This document shows, piece by piece, positions 1-13,622 of a DNA stretch of 64,000 nt. Location: contig KE561047.1 in NCBI GenBank assembly GCA_000442015.1, positions 79,341 through 143,340 on the forward strand, in the 5' to 3' direction. A program made the translations under genes and the position numbers. The notes under the pieces were generated by a model. That model searched no databases. It saw nothing but the letters and a program-made list of their open reading frames with translations, and was not told where the DNA came from. Numbering within the stretch: the first letter of the stretch is position 1; every line of letters begins with the position of its first letter. The stretch is from Rozella allomycis CSF55. Lineage: Eukaryota; Rozellomycota.

Positions 1-721
1 TTGGTCCTTTCTATAAATAGTATCCTTTCTATAATTAGTATCAGAATAGAGATCCGTCAGGATTAAGAGATCCTTTGAGAATTATGACTCCTCTCTTTGA
101 TAATTATTCTAAGAAGTGATGAGAATTCCTGATGTGACAATTGAAGTGGGATGAGAATCCCCGGTACGACAATTGTCACTTATATCTCAGATCCACCGCA
201 AATGGTTGTTATATTTGTATTAGTTGCTATTAAAGGTATCCAAAGATTCTTATGTTGACCTTGATCTCCGACCTTACTACAGGTGTCCCCCCTGAGGGTC
301 GTAGTCGGTTTTCAGGTAACATCTTTGAGATCCATCAAGAATGGTTATAATATTCATGTTGATGAATGTTAAAGGTGTCGTATAAGCCTTATCTGGAGTT
401 TGATATCCGACCTTACTACAGGTGTCCCCCCATGGGCTAGGTACGACATTAGACATGGGTTATGATGGTAATCAAGGGATAACTATGTTGCTCAAACACA
501 ATACATTTGTAATCTAAAAGCAGTCTTCACCAACAAGATGTGCAGTCGCAACTGTGGTCAAGAATATGTGAATGGACATATATATATACTTTTAAAGGTT
601 AGAATTAGATGTATTTTTAAGTTTGCTATAATCCATAGATCCTTTGAGCTTACATCTATTAAAGAAGAAAACACAATTTTGAAATTTAAAGATATAAATT
701 ACGCAATTTCGAAATCATCAA
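1..721. repeat. Non-coding start with degenerate ~140-bp repeat
   Basis: No convincing gene. Two imperfect copies of one unit lie at about 186-290 and 326-436: each begins with a GAGATCCA/CAGATCCA-type segment, has TTAAAGGT in the middle, and ends in a nearly identical block (CCGACCTTACTACAGGTGTC followed by a C run). A second shorter repeat (GATGAGAATYC...GACAATTG) occurs at about 119-143 and 150-171. The copies are too diverged and too few for a CRISPR array, and no reverse transcriptase or transposase coding is seen, so this is probably an old mobile-element remnant or subtelomeric-type repeat. Confidence 0.4.
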
Positions 722-1137
722 ATGTCCAAAGAATTGAAAAGCAAGATAAAAGAGCGTTTGAAAGAAATAAGAGAAGAAATTCCAATTGAAGATCGAGTTT
801 TCGTAACTAGATGGTTAAACAAAATCCGCAAACCAGAATTTGTTGAAGTCACAAAGGAAAACGTTCTCAGTGATCGTTTGAGGGCTGAATACGAACATGT
901 ACCTATCAATTAGTATATATTTTTTCTAGGCATACTCAATTTACCCAAGATGTTTCAAAACTTATCCACGCAGAGCTACTCTTAGTTTTGTTGGTGGTGC
1001 CTTGACGTTCTTGACCATCTTTGTATTCAATGTTAACTATAACATGATTAACGTAATAATAATATAATTTTCGTGATCAGGGAACCACTCATCAAGCTCT
1101 CTCAAGAAATACAAGAAAGATCAAAAAATTGGAATAA
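722..1137 (+). CDS. Small single-pass membrane protein, possibly NDUFB4-like
   Basis: Three exons (722-898, 930-1052, 1081-1137) joined across introns of 31 and 28 nt give a 118-residue protein; the exon sum divides by three. The first half is highly charged and helical (many K/E/R), followed by one strongly hydrophobic helix near residues 77-95 and a basic tail. The order LRxEY, a YP motif, then a single transmembrane helix recalls the B15/NDUFB4 accessory subunit of respiratory complex I, as does the length (about 130 residues in that family). The match is by pattern only. If the organism is Rozella-like, which is thought to lack complex I, this would be surprising. Alternative: an unrelated inner-membrane protein. 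Confidence 0.5.
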
Positions 1138-1174
1138 ATTTGTTCTTGAATATTATAAGTGTTCATTTATTTAG

Positions 1175-1793
<619 letters not shown>

Positions 1794-1878
1794 ATTTTCC
1801 TGAAAATTCCTGGCCTCAAAGATTCATTAGAAAACTACAAATACAAAAAAGGAAGAAAAGAGATTTATATGTTTATGT

Positions 1879-2717
1879 CTAATTTAATGAATTAACCGTG
1901 TCATGTATCCAGTCAAGGAAACTTGAAATTTTTGTGTAGACACCGGGATACCCAACTCGACCACATTCTATATTAAACATAAGAAAATAATACCATATCC
2001 CCAGGAGACGATACCGACTATAAATATTTTCCCAGAGCTGTCTGTGACGAAGAGGCCACCGCCCGAATCTCCTTGACAAGTGTCTTTGTTTGCAACGTCT
2101 CCGCCTACACAAAGTTGCTTTCCCATGAAGAAATACTTTTCGTATATCCTCTTACAGATTGAAGGATTAACGATTGGGAGATTAACGAATAATAATGTGG
2201 ACGACAATACAGGTACGCCAAACTTTTGATATCCCCAGCCCAATGCCATTGTCTTGGTACCTTCTCTAGATAGATCACCTTTATCTAGCATTGCGAATTT
2301 CAAAGGCTCGTCATATGAGACAATTTTACGAAGCTTCCATACAGAAATATCGTTTTCATAGTTAACACCATTGTACTTTGGATGTCTTGAAATTTGCACA
2401 ACTGTGAACACTGTAGAATTTTCTGCAGTAGGTGGTAAGTTTATGTTATGTCTATGGACAAATACTCGCAAAGATGATATCGGACATGATGAAATTACAC
2501 AATGACCAGCAGATATGAGAATAGTGTCAGATATTAATGCACCCCCGCAAAAATGGTAACCCGAACATTGAATTGAGGCGGCAAAAGGAAAAATAAACGG
2601 GATCACTGGCTCTCCTCCCACTATTCTTTCATCTATATTCTGAGATATTAAGAAATGACAGGACGAAGATCCAAGAAGGCAAAACAGTAGCCCAGATAAG
2701 ATTAGTTTCGCTTTCAT
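1879..2717 (-). CDS. Secreted trypsin-like serine protease (S1A)
   Basis: Predicted 270-residue preproenzyme in two exons; a 26-nt intron near 1960-1990 removes an in-frame stop and restores the family C-terminus (GYPGVYTK...WI). An N-terminal signal peptide (about residues 1-20) and short propeptide end at the activation site DER|IVGGE. The catalytic triad is visible: His72 in SAGHC, Asp123 in NDIS and Ser218 in GDSGG. Asp212, six residues before that serine, predicts trypsin-like cleavage after Lys/Arg. The usual Pro after GDSGG is Gly here. Probably secreted; could act in nutrition or host interaction, which the sequence cannot tell. Trypsins are patchily distributed in fungi. Confidence 0.92.
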
Positions 2718-2828
2718 GCAAATTATTGTAAAGCGAATGTATGTTATTGTTTGTTTTTTGTTATCTTTGTTATTGTTGAATAAAAGTCTAAATTTTTGTA
2801 TAAACGAGTAATTAATGAAGTTGATTTA

Positions 2829-4663
<1,835 letters not shown>

Positions 4664-4787
4664 GGCCAGAAAAATCCGGAATCCAAAAAGTGACACGTGA
4701 AACTAAATTCGGTCTTAAAAATGCTTTCAAGTTTCATCTAAAAATTAACTATATAATTTTATTTCTATTTAGTAACAATGGCCCCAA

Positions 4788-5874
4788 TTAATACGACAGC
4801 ATTTGGGCCTTAATTTCGTTCTTAACATTTTCACATAAAAGCAAATCTTCAAGGGACGAAATTTCATAGCGTCTATCTATTAGTTTTCTAAGTTCAATGC
4901 ATTCTGATTCTGTAAAATCGGTCATGGCACAGTCGATTATCTCACATTGTTTCACTGTTAAAATAAGTTTCTGTTTTAATGTTTGAAATAACATACTTTC
5001 TTGTTACGCACTTCGATGATCTGTTTAAATTCTGGGGTTCTACCCCACACCCATTTCCAACTATGAAGTTCATCATTGAAGGGGATTGAATCAGACAAAA
5101 TCTCCTGTTCGTCAACGTATTTTATCATTCAAATATATCAAAGTTATTTACTGAAATGATAGACTGTGTCTCTTTTAGTTTTTTTATAACGTGTTGGACA
5201 AAATCATCATGACGGAAATCCCAATTCCCTATTTCATTGATATTTATGCAAGGCGATGGGACGCTATGAATAGCCTTTGTATCGAAAAAGACTGTTTTCT
5301 CGCTCAAACAAGATCTTAACTGTGATAAATCTGAATTTCTTAAAAGAGTTCCATGATGGTAAGACGAATTGTTTGTAATTCTAAAAGCGGACCCTGAAAT
5401 CTTCGTATGTATATATCATTTCTTTTACTTTTTTGTCTTTGTAAACAACATCAAATCTTGAGTTTACACGGAAATCAACGTTTAAGGCGTCTGTTAATGT
5501 ATCAGCGAGAAGTTTCGATGCATGCGATCTGTCAAAGTCTTGACGAGGCCTTATCCAAGAATAGCAACTGTTCCCCAGATCCTGAAATACTATTTAATAT
5601 ATTTTGTGAATTACATGGTACACAGTTCCTCCTCCACTATATCTCCTCAAAATTGGCACTTCATTCTTTTTACAAAATTTAATGTTGCACTCTTGCCATA
5701 TATTCTGATAACTTTTAAATAATTAATTACTTGGTTTCTACCTACCACCAGACATGTTCTATTTCGGTACAGAAGAAAAGTATTTGCAATGTTTTTGAGT
5801 GATTTTTGAAACAGGAATTCTTCGTAGCCTAAATTTATAAAAGGATTTGTGCATTTTGATACAATTATGTTCAT
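4788..5874 (-). CDS. Lipoate-protein ligase A family
   Basis: Six exons with introns of about 26, 33, 28, 47 and 26 nt give 308 residues in frame. Motifs of the lipoate/biotin ligase fold are present: RRYSGGGTVYH (lipoyl-AMP loop), then DLGNS, and KKISGSAFR with the catalytic lysine, created by a 28-nt intron ending CGAAG. The enzyme activates lipoate and attaches it to the E2 subunits of the mitochondrial 2-oxoacid dehydrogenases and to GcvH; mitochondrial location is known for the family, not visible as a strong presequence. It could instead be a lipoyl-transferase-like Lip3 protein. The 47-nt intron is the least certain junction. Confidence 0.9.
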
Positions 5875-5898
5875 AAGAATTCCAAGTTAGCCCCTTGC

Positions 5899-6631
5899 AT
5901 GGATATTCAAGAGGCTCAAAGTCGTTTAGCTACTGAAACATCATGTAAAGAGAGACTTTAAATTTTTTAGTGAAATATGTCGAGGAAGTAGATGCAGATA
6001 AAATCGATTCTCTTACTTTTCTTCGTTATGTTTCCAAAAATCAGCCGTTCATTGTTAAAAGTATGTGATTTTGATGTGTGTGAAGAAAAGATGGTATAAA
6101 AGAATGGGACGCTTATAAAAAGTGGGAAGTTGATTATCTTTCTGCAAGGCTATCTGATTCTGAGATTACAATTGCAGTGACACCTCTTGGCAATGCAGAC
6201 AGTGCCGTTGGAGAGTATTTTGTTTTACCAGAAGAGAAAAAGATGTCATTTGGTCATTTCATTCTCAATCTTGAGAAAAACAATGACCAAATACATTATT
6301 TGCAGTCACAAAATGATAATTTAAGTCAAGATGTATTTGCTGCGATAAGGAAGGATGTTCCTGAGAGCATTGAATTCGCTAGCGAAGCGCTTGATGCAAA
6401 ACCAGATGCAGTGAATTTGTGGATCGGAAACGAAAAGTCTACGACAAGCATGCATAAAGACCATTATGAAAATCTGTATGCTGTTGTTAGAGAATGCAAG
6501 ATATTTACACTTTATCCTCCCAATTATTATCCATTTTTACAAGGTAGAGGATATTTTCCTAAAAGAAAGAAAAGGTATTGAATGTGAGGAGATATAAATA
6601 TAATGGAGGGTGGCAAATCATTCCTGAAGTA
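5899..6631 (+). CDS. JMJD7: JMJD7-like JmjC dioxygenase, 5' part (broken at N)
   Basis: Start at the ATG of MDIQEAQSR. Introns of 26, 30 and 26 nt join exons reading VAVTPLG-type JmjC sequence, the LWIGNEKSTTSMHKDHYENLY block (His-x-Asp of the Fe(II) site plus the JMJD7 signature), then YPPNYYPFLQ and a new exon. The reading frame runs into the single N at 6632, after which retrotransposon sequence begins. JMJD7 proteins are cytosolic Fe(II)/2-oxoglutarate-dependent lysyl hydroxylases (DRG GTPases in animals). The last ~105 bases are about 91% identical to the start of the fragment at 9682, including a matching 26-nt intron, so this end is either a paralogue or an unmerged contig end. Confidence 0.85.
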
Positions 6632-6632
6632 N

Positions 6633-9539
6633 GTCATGTGGATAGGATACTTTTCTGAATAGACTTGCAATAACTTGTGCTGGTTTTAATAAAGTATGCT
6701 CTGCCTTGGGAACTTGTGAATACTCTTCTTCTAGATTAGGCGCTCTACTCAAAGCATCTGCTAGGAAATTTTCCTTACCAGCTATATATGAAATTCGAAA
6801 ATTGAAATCAGAAAAAAACATAGCCCATCGTGCTTGCCGGCGATTCAAAATTTTTGAGGTCATGAAAAATGTTAAATTTTTATGATCAGTTTGTACTTCA
6901 ATACAGTCTTGAGCACCAACTAAATAATGGCGCCAAACTTGGAAACAGTCCTTTATGGCTAGTAATTCTTTGTCGTGGATTTCGTAGTTTAATTCTGCCG
7001 TTGAAAATTTTCTAGAATGATAGGCAACTGGATGTAGGATATTCTCTTCGTCCTTTTGTAACAATACACCACCCAAAGCGTAATCTGAAGCATCTGTTTG
7101 TACCACAAAAGACTTAGATAAATCGGGAAATTTTAAAATTGGCATTTCAATAAATTTCTGTTTTAACATTTTAAAAGAACTACTGCAATCACAATTCCAA
7201 TCATATTTTTCATTCTTCTTTAGTAAGTTTGTTAAAGGTATAATTAATTTAGAATAATTAGGAATAAATTTGCGATAGAAATTTGTAACACCTAAAAACC
7301 TTTGTAATTGTTTTAAATTCTTTGGTTCTCCCCAGTTCATTATACAATCAATTTTACTCTTATGCATTGACACACCGTTAACATTAATATCAAATCCAAG
7401 GAAATCCACTTCTGTCACATGAAAAAAACATTTCTGTAATTTCGCAAATAAATGATGTTCTCTTAATCTTTGTAAGACAGTCTTAACATGTATCTTATGA
7501 TCTTTTAATGATTTGAAAAATATCAAAATATCGTCTAAATAAATAACAACGTACAAGTCCAATAAATCGTGAAATATGGTATTCATCATTTTTTGAAAAA
7601 CTGATGGGGCATTACAAAGTCCAAATGGCATTACCTGGTATTCAAACTGGCCATATTTGGTCCTAAAAGCCGTTTTCCACTGATCTGATTTTGAAACTCT
7701 TATTAGATTATAGGCACTTTTAAGATCCATTTTTGTAAATATTTTAGCTCCTTTTAGATTATCCAGTAAATTCTGAATGAGCGGAATTGGATATCTGTTT
7801 TTAACTGTAATATCATTCAATTTTCTATAATCTACAACCAATCTTAAGCTTCCATCTTTTTTCTTTACGAACATAATTGGGGATGCTGCAGGTGATTTGC
7901 TAGCCACAATAAATTTCTTTTTTAAGTTCTCATCTAAGTACTTTTTTAATTCTTTTGATTCATCTTGGGACAAATTATAGATAGGTCCAAACGGTGGTTT
8001 GGCGTTCGGCATAAGTTCAATCGCAATATCAAACTCTGAATGTTCTGGTAGTACATCAGCCTTGGTTTCATTAAAAACATCTTGATATTCTTTGTAGTCT
8101 TCTGGAAGCAGAGTTTCTTTTGAGGAATTTGTTCGCAAAATGGAAGTTGTAGAAGTCTTAAAACGTTCAGAAGATTTAGAATGATTTTGATTAGATTTTG
8201 TGGACATGGCTTTGATAGAATTTGAATGAGGTTCAGTTTTATTAGGAATACACGAACTATAATTAGAAATAGATGTACTATTATTAGATATAGATGGTCT
8301 AGTATTAAGAATAGAAATCATATTTTTAGAAATAGATGACATGTCTTTTGAAATAGATGACATGTTTTTAGAAGTAAATACCATGCTTTTAGTCTTCCAA
8401 TTAATATTTGGATTAGTTTTCTTCAACCAATCCATTCCCAAAATAATATTAAAATGTGGACTTTCGATAATTTTAAATGTGTGTTGATGCTTCGTACCAT
8501 TGATTGTGAAAATTAAATCTTTACAGTGATGAGTAATCACCAACTGTTCTCCATCTACAGTTTGTACTGTTTCGCTTTTGTGCATAGCGTAGTTTGGTAT
8601 TTTATATGCTTCTACAAAAGCACGATCAATGAAGGATGCAGACGCACCAGAATCAATAAGCGCATTTGTAGATAAAGCACTAGAATTAAACATAGAAATA
8701 GAAATAGAAAAGACTAGATGGTAAGAAGTTAAATTATTCTTTATGGACTGCAATGAACAATCTTTTGCTAAATGACCTCTTTGTCTGCAACGAAAACATC
8801 GACCTTCCCTTTTACATTTTTCACGCCCTTCTGAGGTCAACTTTGATATTTTATTAAATGTGGCATCAATCATCATTGGTTCTGAAAAATTCTCTTCATC
8901 ATGCATCTGAGGCTGATTCACGTTTGATAATGATTTCATTGCATACATTTTATTTCTTAATTTTCTTTCCTCAATTAATAATAGTAAATTATAGAATTCT
9001 TGCAAAGTTTTTGGTTCATTGTGATATTCAAGAGTTTCTTTGATGTTTGGATTAAGAGACTTAAATACAAAAGCTTGTATGGCCTCATCATTAAATCCTG
9101 ATAATGGTGCAAGTCTCTGAAATTCAGCAATCAATGCACTCACCGACCTACGTCCTTGTTTCATTTCCATTATTTCTTGCTGAATAGCCATTTTGTTTTC
9201 TCTGAGACCAAATTGTCTTTTCAATTGTGACACAAAGTCTTCATAAGTTCTTAGGTCTTCATCAATCAACCAATATGATTCCAACCAGTTGGATACTGGC
9301 CCACGACAGTATGAAGCTGCATATATAATCTTCTTGTTATCCGTATTGTACATTTGATCATTTATGTCAAACACAAAACTTAATTGTCGTATAAAGGCTG
9401 AAAGTTTCTTTGGGTTTCCATAGAAATATTCTGGCTCGCTAATCTTAGCTAAATTGACTTTTCCAGGAGCTGCCATAAGTTTCTCAGATATCTGACTCAA
9501 TGCTTGAGTTTGTGCAATAAAATATTCTTGTAAATCCAT
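6633..9539 (-). mobile_element. Ty3/gypsy gag-protease-RT-RNase H polyprotein
   Basis: Uninterrupted frame of about 970 codons on the minus strand. Domains in order: retrotransposon gag (about residues 30-190), a CCHC zinc knuckle (CFRCRQRGHLAKDC, near 250), aspartic protease with DSGA (near 296), reverse transcriptase with YLDD (near 690), and RNase H (about 830-930, with QTDASDYALGG). The frame ends at the N at 6632; the integrase expected next is found separately at 9973-11426, out of order. Gag and pol are fused in one frame. The absence of stops over 2.9 kb argues for a young copy. The ATG at 9539 lies directly behind a primer-binding site. Chromovirus by association with the chromodomain integrase fragment. 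Confidence 0.95.
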
Positions 9540-9547
9540 GTTGTTTT

Positions 9548-9558
9548 AGTCTTGTTAA
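9548..9558 (-). other. Putative self-priming primer-binding site
   Basis: On the minus strand TTAACAAGACT lies two bases after a probable LTR end (TTACA). It is a perfect reverse complement of the 11 bases at 9629-9619, which start about 30 bases after a TATA box and so should be the 5' end of the transcript. That is the arrangement of the Tf1/sushi retrotransposons, whose mRNA 5' end folds back to prime reverse transcription in place of a tRNA. I see no tRNA-complementary site. Confidence 0.6.
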
Positions 9559-9560
9559 AG

Positions 9561-9680
9561 TGTAAGAATTAATCAACTAATTAATATAGAGGAATAATAG
9601 TTATGTTAATAATCTGAATTAACAAGACTAGGGTCTTGTATTCAGTGAATTTATTTATATTGTTTTCTTAAGCTTCAATC
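9561..9680 (-). repeat. Partial 5' LTR of the chromovirus
   Basis: Bases upstream of the gag-pol frame: a TATAAATAA box (9659-9651), a likely transcript start at 9629, and an end in CA at 9562-9561. The outer part is lost at the N at 9681, and no second LTR is visible, so length and target-site duplication cannot be given. Confidence 0.55.
9651..9659 (-). promoter_or_regulatory. LTR TATA box
   Basis: TATAAATAA on the minus strand, 30 bases upstream of the 11-base segment at 9629-9619 that pairs with the primer-binding site. The spacing fits RNA polymerase II initiation at about 9629. Confidence 0.5.
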
Positions 9681-9681
9681 N

Positions 9682-9971
9682 CTTATTATCCATTTTTAAA
9701 AGGTAGAGGATTTTTAACTAAAAGAAAGAAAAGGTATTGAATGTGGGGAGATATAAATATAATGGAGAGTGGGAAATTATTCCTGAAGTAAACGATGGAC
9801 AGCCAATGACGCTACCATGGATTACAGCTGATCCTGAGAATTTACAAAGAGATCTTCCTCCGCCATTAGTTGCTGTGGTTGAAGAAGGCGATCTCTTTTA
9901 CTTGCCATCGTTGTGGTATCATAAAGTAGAACAAGATGGATTTACTGTTGCAGTGAACTATTTGTTAAAAT
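9682..9971 (+). CDS. JMJD7: JMJD7-like JmjC dioxygenase, 3' part
   Basis: Second piece of the JmjC gene, between two Ns. After the same 26-nt intron as in the 5' piece it reads VNDGQPMTLPWITADPE, then EGDLFYLPSLWYHKVEQ, which supplies the second iron-binding His, and AVNYLL before the N at 9972. Its first ~105 bases repeat the end of the 5' piece with about 10 differences. The C-terminus is missing. Either one gene split by contig joins, or two diverged JmjC copies; the sequence cannot decide. Confidence 0.8.
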
Positions 9972-9972
9972 G

Positions 9973-11426
9973 NTCACCCCCTCTTTTTGGTTGTCGTTTC
10001 GTCTTGTGATATTGATCGATTAAAGGCAAATGTTTCGTGAGTGTCTCAGGTGTTTCCCAGCTTCTTTCTGATGGAGGTTGATTTTTCCATTGAATTAAGT
10101 AATGTAATTTTTCATTTATAAATTTAGAATCTACTATATAATCTGGCTGTAATTCATTATCAGCATTGACTAATATAGGGTAATCCTGGAATTTTTTCTT
10201 TGTGAAAAATTGTTTTGAGGGATAATAAGGCTCCAATAAAGATACATAAAACACATTGTGGATATGATAATCTGGTGGAAGTTTGAGCTTGTAGGTAACT
10301 TCATTTATTTTTTCTACAATAGTAAAAGGTCCAATGAATGGGAAATCCAATTTCTTACATGGTCGCGTGGATTTTATGTTGTCTGTTTTCAAAAATACTT
10401 TGTCTCCTATATTGTAGAGTTTCAATAAACGCTTATTGTTTGCATGTTTTGCTTGTTCTTCCTGACTTTTCTTTATTGAATTCAATAAATATTTGTTAAC
10501 TCTCTTTAAATTCATTATAATGTTTTCTGCTTTAGGGACTGTTGAAACAAATGACGGGCAAAGATCAATGGATGGATGAAAACCATAATTAGCAAAAAAT
10601 GGTGTTAATTGCGTTGAGGCTTGAACAGTATTGTTATATGTGAATTCTGCAAAATAAAGCAATTCTGACCAATTTGTTTGTTCAAAATTAACATATGCTC
10701 TTAAATATTGTTCAAGAATCTGATTCGTTCTTTCAGTCTGACCATCGGTTTCCGGGTGAAATGCTGTGGATAATGCTGGTTTACAATTCAATAATTCCCA
10801 AAAACGCTTCCAAAATTTAGAGATGAATTGAGGGCCTCGATCAGAGATTATTGATTGTGGAACTCCATGAATTCGAAAAATATTTTTCATGTATAACTCT
10901 GCCGTTTGATGAGCCGTTATTGTTTTAGAACAGGGCAAAAAATGAGCCATTTTTGTCAGACGATCCACGATTACACAAATAGAGTCCATTTTACTACTTA
11001 GAGGTAAATCAGTGATAAAGTCCAAAGAAATAGAAGTCCAGGGTTTTTTTGAAAGAGGAATATTTTGAAGTAGACCATATTTAAGATGTTTAGGCTTTTT
11101 AATCATTTTGCAAGTAATACATGATTTAATATAATGCAGAATATATTTCTTCATTTGTGGCCAATAAAAATCTCGATTAACTAAATCATAAGTTTTTCGA
11201 AAACCAAAGTGTCCTCCCAATAAACTATCATGTCTTGTATTAAGTATATCTAACTTAAGTTCGTTGTCATCTGGTACATAAATTGAACTATTTTTGAATA
11301 AAAGATTGTTTTGAATAGAAAATAAAGGATACTTTTCAGGATGCTTTTTAACATTTTGAAAAATATTAGTTGAAGAAATTTGTGATTTAATCCTTTCTAT
11401 TAGAGCACTTTGTTGATTTTGAGATG
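9973..11426 (-). mobile_element. Ty3/gypsy integrase with chromodomain (chromovirus)
   Basis: Minus-strand frame of about 480 codons. An HHCC zinc-binding N-terminus (HDSLLGGH...CITCK) is followed by the integrase core with its D, D, E residues (SLDFIT, SDRGPQF, GQTERTNQ), a C-terminal basic domain, and a chromodomain (PDYIVDSKF...YLIQWK...SWETPETL). The chromodomain places the element among chromoviruses, which use it to target chromatin. It should lie downstream of RNase H but is upstream of it in minus-strand order and separated by JmjC sequence, so the order here is scrambled. Frame ends at the N at 9972. Confidence 0.94.
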
Positions 11427-11427
11427 N

Positions 11428-11825
11428 AAACGGTAGATGAAGGTCAGTAGCGATAGAAGAAAGGGGTAAAATGAAATTCATATCGATTAAATTTTATATT
11501 TAATCACAATTTCTATGGCTTTTTGAAACTAATGTCAAAACAGTTTTGTGTGAAGAAATTTATTGTGAATNCAGGGTATAAGAAGGGATCGGAAAATAAA
11601 TAGAAAATACGTTACTACTCAACTCTTTTCTAAGTTTTTAATTAGTTTTCTTTATTAATTGAATAATAATAATAAGAAAAATCAAATCAATCAATCCTAA
11701 AGAAACTACATTTATTAATTTTAAGACTATTGGTATGACATGCATTTTGGGATCAACTATCATTATTTCCAGTTCTTGAAAAGCATTTCAAATTAGATAT
11801 AAAATTATAGATAAATTAATCAATT
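11428..11825. other. Non-coding joins between N positions
   Basis: Two short pieces (11428-11570 and 11572-11825) around the N at 11571. The first continues the integrase frame by about 18 residues and then becomes AT-rich non-coding; the second is the 3' flank of the OCRL-like copy. No gene, LTR or RNA recognised. Confidence 0.4.
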
Positions 11826-12279
11826 TTATTCTATTGGTTGAGGTTGTAATGAGAGGAAATGTAAAATAAATTGAATCTTTTTCTTTTCCATAAATTTAAC
11901 ATCTGAGAGGGGCCTTATCAATACCGATGCGAAGATTGTTGCGATTTCTTCAACACTAATGGATTGATTCTCTTGATACAAAATTTCTCTTGCTAATGAA
12001 GTTAGATAAACAAAAGTGTTATAATGCTCCACGGGGAACTTTTGAACAATCTGTGCGTTAAAATCTATAAATTTACTAATCTGCATGCCGTGTAATTCTG
12101 AGAAGATTCAAGGCATAGAATTTCCCATTGATGTGGAACAACAGGGTCTGGCAGAGTTTCTAGAAATCGAATCAAACACTCGCACATTGATAAAACGCTC
12201 TCTATTTTATTCTAATTAAATTTTATGTTGTTCTTTACAGGAAGATTGAATGGCTCTCCTGTATCTAAGCATTCTCTAN
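11826..12279 (-). CDS. OCRL-like RhoGAP domain, 3' part (copy A)
   Basis: C-terminal end of a RhoGAP domain of the OCRL/INPP5B type: SVLSMCECLIRFLETLPDPVV, ILCLESSQNYTACRL, then after a 26-nt intron IVQKFPVEHYNTF, and FASVLIRPLSDV to the stop. OCRL-type proteins are phosphoinositide 5-phosphatases of endosomes and Golgi; their GAP domains usually bind rather than activate Rac/Cdc42, often lacking the arginine finger. This copy is cut at 12280 and overlaps copy B (12281-13621) by about 380 bases at roughly 97% identity. Frame intact. Confidence 0.8.
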
Positions 12280-12280
12280 A

Positions 12281-13621
12281 ACTTCTGAGAGGGGTTTTAT
12301 CAATACCGACGCGAAAATGGTTGCGATTTCTTTAACACTAATGGATTGATTCTCTTGATACAAAATTTCTCTTGCTAATGAAGTTAGATAAACAAAAGTG
12401 CTATAATGCTCCACGGGGAACTTTTGAACAATCTGTGCGTTAAAATCTATAAATTTACTAATCTGCATGCCGTTTAATTCTGAGAAGATTCAAGGCATAG
12501 AATTTCCCATTGATGTGGAACAACAGGGTCTGGCAGAGTTTCTAGAAATCGAATCAAACACTCGCACATTGATAAAACGCTCTCTATTTTATTCTAATTA
12601 AATTTTATGTTGTTCTTTACAGGAAGATTGAATGGCTCTCCTGTATCTAAGCATTCTCTAATGTAGTCTACCATGCCTTGTTCACCAGGAATTGTGAAAA
12701 GCCCTTCAGTCTTCAATCCAAAGTTATAAATGTAGTCCACCATTCGCCATATTTCTTTTGGTATATCTAATGGGGCGCTTCCTTTCTTTGGCCTTGACCT
12801 GACTGGCCCATGTATATGAACCAGGGTTGATAATGGCATTCCAAAGCAGGTTGGTTGAAAGTCACCAGAGACAGTCACAAAGAAGTCTTTGCCATTCTCT
12901 AAATTTAAAATAACGATATCTTCAATCTTGTCTGTTTGACTATTCAAGGCAGCAACAGTCTCATTTGTAATATTAACAACAAACGAAATGGGAATCGAAT
13001 CCCCTGGTAGAAGCATCCCAAATGCAGGCGTCACATTTAACCAAGGCTTGCAAAAGGTCTTATCGTTTAATTTGGGAACGAATCTAAAGGACACAATAAC
13101 CTTTTATGTAAAGATTAATAATCGTACGGGTCCAACATTAGAAAGAGTAATTTTCATAGTTTTTGGTCTTTTGTAATACACGCTGTCGTATATCAAAGTG
13201 TTCTTGTCCAAAGTTGCATCAGGCAGAGACTCATTTTCAAACTTGTCCAACGCTCTAATAACATTCTGATGAACTTTATCATATTTTTCCTTGTCTATTA
13301 ATTTAATCATTCAAAATAAAAACTAAAAATTACTTTGATGTTGAAAGAAGCGCTCACGGGTTTATGGTCACTCATTTTCAAACTTGGATGTGATTGATAT
13401 GATAGGTTCTCAACATCATCATTCTTACACCACAAAATTCGATCACACCACGAAGGAGTCCTTCGTTTCTCACAAAAATAAATATAAAATTAAAATTTTA
13501 CGATGTGTCGTAATTGTCTGTGCCAGGGTCAAATTTGTAACTTGGCGGGAAAGTTATTTGGGCTTCCTGGAATTGCTGAAATACCAAGTTTGCCCTTTTC
13601 TCTTTTAAAAGCAAATAATAT
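12281..13621 (-). pseudogene. OCRL-like 5-phosphatase end + ASH + RhoGAP (copy B)
   Basis: Minus-strand exons read, in order: the end of the inositol 5-phosphatase domain with PSWCDRILW and SDHKPVSA, an ASH domain (SNVGP to GDFQPTCFG), and a RhoGAP domain from IPKEIWRMVDYIY and TEGLFTIPGE. Introns of 33, about 44, 27 and 27 nt are inferred. The 5' end is lost at the N at 13622 and the 3' end at 12280. Where copy A has TAC, this copy has TAA (12474-12476), a stop inside the RhoGAP domain, so it is either a pseudogene or carries a sequencing variant. Domain identity is firm. Confidence 0.75.
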
Positions 13622-13622
13622 N

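Noticed and set aside
119-436. Repeats at the window start as a CRISPR array
   Set aside because: Only two or three diverged copies, no regular spacers, and the window is plainly eukaryotic.
6633-11426. Genuine inversion or nested retrotransposon insertion
   Set aside because: Every boundary falls on a lone N and the flanking JmjC pieces overlap, so misjoined contigs explain the order better.
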